A DNA stretch of 12,228 nt, from contig JAQTSF010000017.1 in assembly GCA_028711485.1 (NCBI GenBank), positions 1 through 12,228 on the forward strand, read 5' to 3'. The notes beneath the pieces were generated by a model that was given only the letters and a program-made list of their open reading frames with translations, ran no database searches and was not told where the DNA came from. The DNA is from Candidatus Iainarchaeum sp. Its GTDB lineage: Archaea; Micrarchaeota; Micrarchaeia; Anstonellales; Bilamarchaeaceae. The translations under genes and the position numbers were made by a program. Below, piece after piece: positions 1-4,105 of the stretch (position 1 is its first letter; the number at the start of each line of letters is the position of its first letter).

Positions 1-37
1 CGTACTCCTTTTTACTTTTTATGTTCTCTATACTCGT

Positions 38-1027
38 ATGCAGATTATCCTAAACGAATTTACATCCTTCTTGGGCAAGAAAGGCGAGCGCTTTATCATC
101 AAAACTGGGGATAAAAAGCAGGAAATAGCAATCAGGGACGTTGATCAGATCCTGATTGCAGCTGCCTCAAGTATCTCGGTTGGAGCAATAAAGCTAGCTT
201 TGAAAAACGAGATAGATATTGTTTTTCTTACTGGTTATGGCAAACCATTAGGGCGTGTTTTCCCGTGCAAACTTGGAGGAACAACGCTAACTAGAAAGAA
301 GCAAACCGAGGCCTATTATTCTCAAGTAGGCGCCGAGATTGCCAAGAATCTGGTTAAAGGCAAGATACTGAACCAGGCTTATTTTCTGAAGGCGCTTAGC
401 AAGAGCAGAACACTTAATTTTTCCGAAGTTGCTGATCAAAATATGGCCTTGGCTAAAAATATCGATAAACTCGATGGCTTGCTCGATGATATTCGAGATG
501 AAATATTCGGATTGGAAGGTTTGGCAGCAAGCGGTTATTTTGATTGTTTAAAGGCACTCCTACCTTTTGAAAAAAGAGATCCGGAAGCAAACGACGAAGT
601 TAACATTCTGCTTAATTACGGCTACGGGATTCTTTACAGCGAAACGGAAAAGGCGTGCATTCTGGCTGGTCTTGATCCTTATTTCGGTTTTCTGCATACT
701 GACAGATACAACAAGCCATCAATGGTTTTGGATTTGATTGAAGGCTTCAGACCGATAATCGTGGATAGGGCGATAGTAACATTGTTTACACAAAAGCAGG
801 TTACAGACAAGCTTTTTGAGGTACACTTTGAAACAAAACAAAAACGGCTTGAAAAAAGCGGACGAGAAAAGGTAATTTCAGCAGTAATGGAAAGACTTTA
901 TACAAAAATCAATTACGGCGGAAAGAAAACAACCTTCCAGGATGTAATGCTCAGTCAGGCCCGGGCAGTTTCCAACTATCTATTGGGCAAAAACAAGAAT
1001 TTCGAACCGTTTGTTTACAAGTGGTGA
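38..1027 (+). CDS. cas1: CRISPR-associated endonuclease Cas1
   Basis: Cas1 is the metal-dependent integrase that, with Cas2, inserts new spacers into a CRISPR array. The 329-residue product has the family's usual length and a two-part layout: a beta-rich N-terminal domain (about 1-90) and a helical catalytic domain. The conserved acidic residue is E160 in GLEGLAASGYF. The metal-binding histidine is H220 in GFLHTDRY, followed by D232 and E235 in DLIEGFRP, so the active site looks intact. The ATG at 38 is the first usable start; only 37 bases of upstream DNA are visible, so the promoter and any preceding effector gene lie outside. The stop overlaps the ribosome-binding site of cas2, indicating one operon with cas2 and cas4. 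G+C is clearly higher than in the genes right of 3330 (26 of 60 bases at 601-660 against 12 of 60 at 4741-4800), consistent with transfer. Identity is secure; the CRISPR subtype is not shown by this gene. Confidence 0.97.
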   Translation: MQIILNEFTSFLGKKGERFIIKTGDKKQEIAIRDVDQILIAAASSISVGAIKLALKNEIDIVFLTGYGKPLGRVFPCKLGGTTLTRKKQTEAYYSQVGAEIAKNLVKGKILNQAYFLKALSKSRTLNFSEVADQNMALAKNIDKLDGLLDDIRDEIFGLEGLAASGYFDCLKALLPFEKRDPEANDEVNILLNYGYGILYSETEKACILAGLDPYFGFLHTDRYNKPSMVLDLIEGFRPIIVDRAIVTLFTQKQVTDKLFEVHFETKQKRLEKSGREKVISAVMERLYTKINYGGKKTTFQDVMLSQARAVSNYLLGKNKNFEPFVYKW

Positions 1028-1029
1028 AT

Positions 1030-1314
1030 ATGATTTACTGGGTTATTTACGACATAAGCGAAAATGCCAAACGAACAAAAGTCTCGGAGGAGTGTAAAAA
1101 CTTCGGCCTCGTCAGAATCCAGAAGAGTTCGTTTATCGGCAGGATGACAAAAAACACTGCTGAAATGCTGGCCATAAAATGCAGAGAAGTATTGGACAAA
1201 AACGATTGTGTTTTTCTCATTCCCGCCTGTTCGAACTGTTTTTCAGACAAGATAATCATGGGAAAATTTGACGAAGAAAGAGTCAGATCGAAAGATTTCC
1301 TTATAGTTGATTGA
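1030..1314 (+). CDS. cas2: CRISPR-associated protein Cas2
   Basis: Cas2 is the small ferredoxin-fold dimer that bridges Cas1 dimers in the spacer-integration complex. The product is 94 residues from the ATG at 1030. It opens with a hydrophobic beta strand ending in the conserved aspartate (D8 of MIYWVIYDIS), followed by a basic helix (NAKRTKV) and a second strand (GLVRIQKSSFIGRM), the normal Cas2 order. A longer reading from the GTG at 1021 exists, but the ATG at 1030 is preferred: GGTGA two bases upstream matches the archaeal anti-Shine-Dalgarno sequence, and the family normally begins at this strand. That site overlaps the end of cas1, and the stop codon is directly followed by the cas4 ATG (TGAATG), so translation of the three genes is probably coupled. 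Confidence 0.93.
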   Translation: MIYWVIYDISENAKRTKVSEECKNFGLVRIQKSSFIGRMTKNTAEMLAIKCREVLDKNDCVFLIPACSNCFSDKIIMGKFDEERVRSKDFLIVD

Positions 1315-1905
1315 ATGGACAACGAAGGCAAATTAACGATAAAAGACCTCATGAACTTCAGCTATTGCGAGAGGCTGATTTACTTTGAAAATGTTTTGCG
1401 GATACCACAAGCAACGACCATAAAAGAACTCAAAGGCCGGGAACTGCATAATGTTTTTACCCAGAAAAGCAAGAGAACCAAGATCGTTCGGGAGTTTGAG
1501 CGTCTACCCAAACTCTATGCTTTGGCGTTGGAATCCAAAGAACTGAACTTCAGAACCGTATTGGATTGTTTGATACTGGATAAGGCCAAGAATGAAGCGT
1601 TTCCAATAGAGTACAAGGACGCGAAGAAGCCTGAAAGATTATACCGGACATTCATGATCCAAATACTCGCCGAAAGTCTCCTGGTAAAAGAAAACATGAG
1701 TTATTCGGTTCCTTTTGCATTCATAAAATTCGAGCAAACCGATGACTTGGTAAAAATACCTATCACCGACTACGACCTAGAAAAGGTAAGGCAAACTATC
1801 GCGGAAATAAACAAAATAGTCCAAACCGAAGCAATCCCAGAACCTACTCCATACGTGAAACGATGCAAAGACTGTGGCTATCGCAAGATATGCCGAAGAG
1901 CCTAG
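1315..1905 (+). CDS. cas4: CRISPR-associated exonuclease Cas4
   Basis: Cas4 is a RecB-family iron-sulfur nuclease that trims prespacers and helps select PAM-proximal ends before integration. The 196-residue product has the expected four cysteines for a 4Fe-4S cluster: C18 in the N-terminal SYCERL and C184, C187 and C193 in CKDCGYRKIC near the C terminus. The nuclease core shows G41 and H45 (GRELH), D84 (VLDCL) and the E-x-K pair E99/K101 (PIEYKDAK), so it looks catalytically competent. The ATG abuts the cas2 stop with no spacer and no clear ribosome-binding site, implying coupled translation. The last codons and the stop lie inside the first stem of the structured region that follows (arm at 1902-1909). 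The order cas1-cas2-cas4 differs from the commoner cas4-cas1-cas2 order. The family is certain; the subtype is not. Confidence 0.95.
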   Translation: MDNEGKLTIKDLMNFSYCERLIYFENVLRIPQATTIKELKGRELHNVFTQKSKRTKIVREFERLPKLYALALESKELNFRTVLDCLILDKAKNEAFPIEYKDAKKPERLYRTFMIQILAESLLVKENMSYSVPFAFIKFEQTDDLVKIPITDYDLEKVRQTIAEINKIVQTEAIPEPTPYVKRCKDCGYRKICRRA

Positions 1906-2245
1906 ACACCTCGTTTCCTTAGGAAATGCACTGTGTCCTAGCGTTTTTATCGCTGCTCAGGCTGACGAATACGCAGCAAGCGGACGGACTGACATGAATT
2001 CGTATGCCTGACCAACAGGCTAGTTTGTTTATTGACGAGTTGAAACTCTCGAAATTCCGTCAAATCCCTAACTCGTTTGAAAGACGCGGAAATCGCTGTC
2101 AAAATTATTTCCTAGGGAAATTTACGCGGAAATGACCTGTGTCTGTTCCACTAGCGAAAAACGCTGTGCATCAGGCTAATGAAATCTACTCAGACCGCAC
2201 GTCAATCTTCACTACTTCCTCCGTGGCCGAAGCTTAGGGAGTTCA
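1902..2245 (+). ncRNA. Candidate structured RNA beside cas4 (possibly tracrRNA-like)
   Basis: This stretch has no gene, is G+C-rich (28 of 60 bases at 2161-2220) and is dense in paired arms. CTAGACAC at 1902-1909 pairs with GTGTC/TAG at 1933-1941 and encloses TTTCC (1914-1918)/GGAAA (1922-1926). AGCG/CGCT pair at 1940-1943/1951-1954. CAGGC plus ACGAAT near 1958-1970 pair with ATTCGT and GCCTG near 1998-2010. TTGACG 2032-2037 pairs with CGTCAA 2058-2063. A long-range stem GACGCGG 2083-2089 with CCG/CGTC 2195-2203 closes a domain that contains ATTTCC/GGAAAT (2107-2121) and AGCG/CGCT (2153-2165). ACTTCC 2214-2219 pairs with GGGAGT 2237-2242. An enclosed hairpin containing CCTTAGG, followed by GCATCAGGCTAATG (2168-2181), resembles what I remember of Cas12f tracrRNA, where a GCATCAGCCTAATG segment follows such a hairpin. 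That link is inference from memory. Strand and ends are unknown; plus is assumed because it follows cas4. Confidence 0.4.
1914..2185 (+). repeat. Two diverged copies of a hairpin module inside the structured region
   Basis: Copy 1 (about 1914-1970) and copy 2 (about 2107-2185) carry the same elements in the same order: a TTTCC-loop-GGAAA hairpin, then CTGTGTC, then TAGCG-loop-CGCTG, then (CA)TCAGGCT. Loops and spacers differ in sequence and length; for example the AGCG/CGCT loop is TTTTTAT in copy 1 and AAAAA in copy 2. The stems are kept, which points to selection on RNA structure. ACGCGGAAAT is also repeated exactly at 2084-2093 and 2124-2133. Confidence 0.55.
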
Positions 2246-2251
2246 TTCAGA

Positions 2252-2475
2252 GATCACCGTGTATATCATCACAGTGAGATAAAACAATAGTAAAACAATT
2301 TTAAACCTTACACGGTGAGATTTGAACGCGTTCTGCTTTGAAATCTTATGATTTCAAATATCGAAACAATTTTGTTTCAATGCTGTTCAAACTGATCACC
2401 GTTGCCATCGGCAACGATGGCAAATCTTGGTCATCAGACCAAGGGTTGTATATCATCATTGTAAAATAAAATATA
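2252..2475. repeat. Hairpin cluster framed by direct repeats
   Basis: GATCACCGT occurs at 2252-2260 and 2394-2402, and TGTATATCATCA at 2260-2271 and 2447-2458, each followed by a similar A-rich tail. The right copy is the left copy split by two inserted hairpins: arms TTGCCATCG (2402-2410) and CGATGGCAA (2415-2423) around a GCAA loop, and arms CTTGGTC (2426-2432) and GACCAAG (2437-2443) around ATCA. Between the copies, TCACCGTGTA (2254-2263) is perfectly complementary to TACACGGTGA (2309-2318). A second fold is a branched structure: CGGTGA 2313-2318 with TCACCG 2396-2401, TTTGAAC 2321-2327 with GTTCAAA 2385-2391, and inside it hairpins TTTGAAATC/GATTTCAAA (2337-2358) and GAAACA/TGTTTC (2363-2378). 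It could be a structured RNA, a regulatory site or mobile-element debris; the sequence does not decide. Confidence 0.6.
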
Positions 2476-2482
2476 AAAAAGA
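2462..2482 (-). terminator. T-rich terminator for the HEAT-like gene
   Basis: On the minus strand, about 26 bases after the stop codon of the gene ending at 2509, there is a T-rich run including six consecutive T (complement of 2475-2480). This fits archaeal termination, which relies on T tracts rather than a stable hairpin. Confidence 0.45.
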
Positions 2483-2508
2483 AGTAATTTAAATTGAAAG
2501 TAATGAGA

Positions 2509-3069
2509 TCATTGATCTGCTAATTCAAGAATACGCTTTGCCATAGATACAACCTCGGGATTTGAATGAGAACAGAGCTGATCTAATGCACTTTTCAAAT
2601 TAGGATCATGCCTAGCTCTTTTTGCTTCTACTCTTAATTCACGAAGCAATTCTTTTTGGGCTTTCTCAGGAGCAACTAGCAATGCTGTTGCTATAATTAG
2701 AACTACGTCCTTTTCACCAGCTCCTAGTTTTCCTACCAACAACTCAGCACACAAACCTGAAACTCTTTTGTTCCAAAGACCTTCATTGAGCGCGAGTAAT
2801 ACTTGATTTGATACCGTTCCATTTCCATTAAACAACATAGATCTCAATGAGGTTACTGCATGAACACTTACTTTATAATCAGTACTACCGGCAAGTTTCA
2901 CAATATTTCTTGCATCAGAAGGTCTTTCCTCGACAAGTGCCCCAATTCTTTCAAATTCCATACGCCTAAGTAGTCCTTTCAAAACAAAATGTCTTCGGAA
3001 AAAGTCATTAACTTTACTTCTTTTTGCCAAAACTAGAGGTTCGTTTCTTACTACTTTTGCAACAACCAT
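2509..3069 (-). CDS. Small HEAT/ARM-like alpha-helical repeat protein
   Basis: I do not recognise a specific family. The 186-residue product is predicted to be almost entirely helical and soluble. From about residue 50 it shows four loosely repeating two-helix units: starting near ARNIVKLAG, then SNQVLLALNEGL, then EKDVVLIIATALL, then DPNLKSALDQL with the final EVVSMAKRILELAD. That pattern of spaced Leu/Ala/Val is typical of HEAT or armadillo scaffolds, which bind proteins or nucleic acids; no catalytic motif is visible. The N terminus (1-45) is strongly basic. The ATG at 3069 has GTGAT three bases upstream and a TATA-like ATATTTAA near 3101-3108, giving a leader of about 8 bases. The gene stands alone between two hairpin-rich zones (2252-2458 and 3135-3325), and its composition (24 of 60 G+C at 2641-2700) is closer to the cas genes than to the DNA on its right. 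Confidence 0.75.
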   Translation of the reverse strand: MVVAKVVRNEPLVLAKRSKVNDFFRRHFVLKGLLRRMEFERIGALVEERPSDARNIVKLAGSTDYKVSVHAVTSLRSMLFNGNGTVSNQVLLALNEGLWNKRVSGLCAELLVGKLGAGEKDVVLIIATALLVAPEKAQKELLRELRVEAKRARHDPNLKSALDQLCSHSNPEVVSMAKRILELADQ

Positions 3070-3098
3070 ACAATCACAGATATATAGTGTAAAATAAT

Positions 3099-3108
3099 AA
3101 TTAAATAT
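3099..3108 (-). promoter_or_regulatory. Probable TATA box for the HEAT-like gene
   Basis: The complement of this stretch gives ATATTTAA, centred about 35 bases before the ATG at 3069. This would put transcription start near 3078, just upstream of the GTGAT ribosome-binding site. Confidence 0.35.
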
Positions 3109-3134
3109 GTATGCTTTTTTATTTTAATAACAAC

Positions 3135-3325
3135 AATGATTTGCACGAGCATCCCACCTTATAGAGGAGGTTTCAGACTCAATAAAGATCTGATCTCCTC
3201 TCATCGCATTTTTCAAATGATTTGCACGAAGAGCACCCAGCCATAAATGATTGGGTTTCAAACTCCAATTGAACGGCACACCGTTCAATGGATTGAAATT
3301 CGCTATACGAATTTCACATGATAAG
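3135..3325. repeat. Tandem imperfect repeats and perfect hairpins (possible structured RNA)
   Basis: AATGATTTGCACGA occurs exactly at 3135-3148 and 3216-3229, 81 bases apart, and both copies continue through GCA, a CCCA-like segment and GTTTCA(G/A)ACTC. Each copy can form GAG...CTC outside (3147-3149/3178-3180; 3231-3233/3263-3265) with a different inner stem: ACCT/AGGT at 3156-3171 in copy 1, ACCCA/TGGGT at 3235-3256 in copy 2. Copy 1 also has AGAGGAG 3163-3169 pairing with CTCCTCT 3195-3201. Two perfect 9-base-pair hairpins follow: ATTGAACGG/CCGTTCAAT around CACA (3268-3289) and TGAAATTCG/CGAATTTCA around CTATA (3294-3316). A TATA-like stretch just to the right would allow minus-strand transcription. 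The rest of 3070-3361 is promoter sequence for the two flanking genes. Confidence 0.55.
3310..3321 (+). promoter_or_regulatory. Shared 12-base upstream element, copy 1
   Basis: AATTTCACATGA lies 52 bases before the ATG of the ZIP-like gene. The same 12 bases occur 46 bases before the Rad50-like gene (4060-4071). Both copies lie just upstream of the TATA-like element, a place where archaeal regulators often bind. Here it also overlaps the right arm of a hairpin, so its role is uncertain. Confidence 0.35.
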
Positions 3326-3330
3326 AAAAG

Positions 3331-3346
3331 AATTAATAAATTAAAA
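3331..3346 (+). promoter_or_regulatory. TATA-like promoter of the ZIP-like gene
   Basis: An AATTAATAAATT stretch is centred about 26 bases before the ATG at 3362, preceded by a purine-rich segment that could be a BRE. This spacing suggests a leaderless transcript; no ribosome-binding site is present. Confidence 0.45.
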
Positions 3347-3361
3347 GAATAATACAAAACT

Positions 3362-4045
3362 ATGGAAATAGCATATGTTTTTGCAGTTGTTTTATCTTTA
3401 ATACATTTTTTTGGGGAGAAAATAGTAGAAAAAATACAAAAACATAATGAAGAGATAAAGAGTTTTGCTTCAGGTTTGTTATTGTCTTTTGTATTTCTTG
3501 AGCTTCTTGGAAAAATGACTCAGGGAATATCAGAGGGATATACTAGTGTATATTTCTTTGTTTTGTTGGGATTTTCTATTTTTCATATACTTAACAAATA
3601 TATTTATGTACATTCAGGAGAGAAAAAAGAAAGAATTAAAGAGTTGGGAGAACTGCATTTCGTGGGTTTTTCAATAGATATGTTTTTTATGGGGGTAGTA
3701 TTATCTGTATTTTTAACTACTAATTCACAGATTTTTCCATTGATTATTGCTCTTCCATTAATACTCCATATGTGTTCTCTTACGTTATCAACTACATTAT
3801 TATATAAAAAATTTAGAGTTAAGAAAAGATATATTGTCCTTATTTCATTATTTCCCATTTTAGGAGTGCTTGCTTCATCACTTTTTATTGAAATTTTAGA
3901 AGTATTTTATTATATTTTAGGTTTTGTAGCCGGGTTGATAATATATTTTGCAACAAGGCACATTATTCCCAAAGATAATAAAGGAAAAATTGAATGGTAT
4001 GTTTTTGGTGTTGTGTTGGGAACATTGATGGTTTTCTTTTCTTAA
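3362..4045 (+). CDS. Eight-helix membrane protein, divergent ZIP-like
   Basis: The 227-residue product is an integral membrane protein with about eight hydrophobic segments, near residues 1-18, 34-50, 62-80, 99-119, 124-148, 157-178, 181-199 and 212-226. A charged loop at about 85-98 separates segments 3 and 4. Number and spacing match ZIP (ZRT/IRT-like) divalent metal transporters, and several segments recall them: FASGLLLSFVFLELL in segment 2, SIDMFFMG in segment 4 and LPLILHMCSL in segment 5. The usual ligands of segments 4 and 5 are only partly kept: D106 and H136 are present, but the segment 4 histidine and the glutamate following the segment 5 histidine are not. Transport of zinc or another metal is therefore doubtful. 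The ATG at 3362 fits a leaderless start behind the TATA-like stretch. It is followed 60 bases later by the Rad50-like gene, which has its own promoter. Confidence 0.6.
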   Translation: MEIAYVFAVVLSLIHFFGEKIVEKIQKHNEEIKSFASGLLLSFVFLELLGKMTQGISEGYTSVYFFVLLGFSIFHILNKYIYVHSGEKKERIKELGELHFVGFSIDMFFMGVVLSVFLTTNSQIFPLIIALPLILHMCSLTLSTTLLYKKFRVKKRYIVLISLFPILGVLASSLFIEILEVFYYILGFVAGLIIYFATRHIIPKDNKGKIEWYVFGVVLGTLMVFFS

Positions 4046-4059
4046 TGTTTGTTGTTCTA

Positions 4060-4071
4060 AATTTCACATGA
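4060..4071 (+). promoter_or_regulatory. Shared 12-base upstream element, copy 2
   Basis: An exact second copy of AATTTCACATGA, here just upstream of the TATA-like element of the Rad50-like gene. It is followed by AAAGGA, similar to the TAAGAA after copy 1. Being outside any hairpin here, this copy argues that the sequence matters as a DNA site. Confidence 0.35.
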
Positions 4072-4075
4072 AAGG

Positions 4076-4083
4076 ATTATAAC
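4076..4083 (+). promoter_or_regulatory. TATA box of the Rad50-like gene
   Basis: ATTATAAC is centred about 26 bases before the GTG at 4106, so transcription would begin at or next to the start codon. This supports GTG as the true start of a leaderless message. Confidence 0.5.
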
Positions 4084-4105
4084 TATTTAGAAACATAGTA
4101 AGATT

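Noticed and set aside
1021..1029. GTG at 1021 as the cas2 start
   Set aside because: The ATG at 1030 has a GGTGA site at correct spacing and matches the usual Cas2 N terminus.
2252..2464. C/D-box guide RNAs on the minus strand (ATGATGA and CTGA near 2436-2461 and 2249-2272)
   Set aside because: Box-like words occur at about 15-base spacing, but the D' and C' words overlap and terminal stems are missing, so a functional box C/D RNA is not supported.
1906..2508. A CRISPR array after cas4
   Set aside because: No unit of 24-40 bases recurs at regular spacing. The repeats seen are short, diverged or inverted.
3131..3330. Degenerate tRNA genes, suggested by the 81-base period and TGCAAATC
   Set aside because: No acceptor stem, anticodon arm or T arm can be laid out on either strand.
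3124..3357. A 77-residue minus-strand reading frame over the hairpin zone
   Set aside because: Its sequence is explained by the repeats and hairpins, it looks like no protein family and has no start signal.
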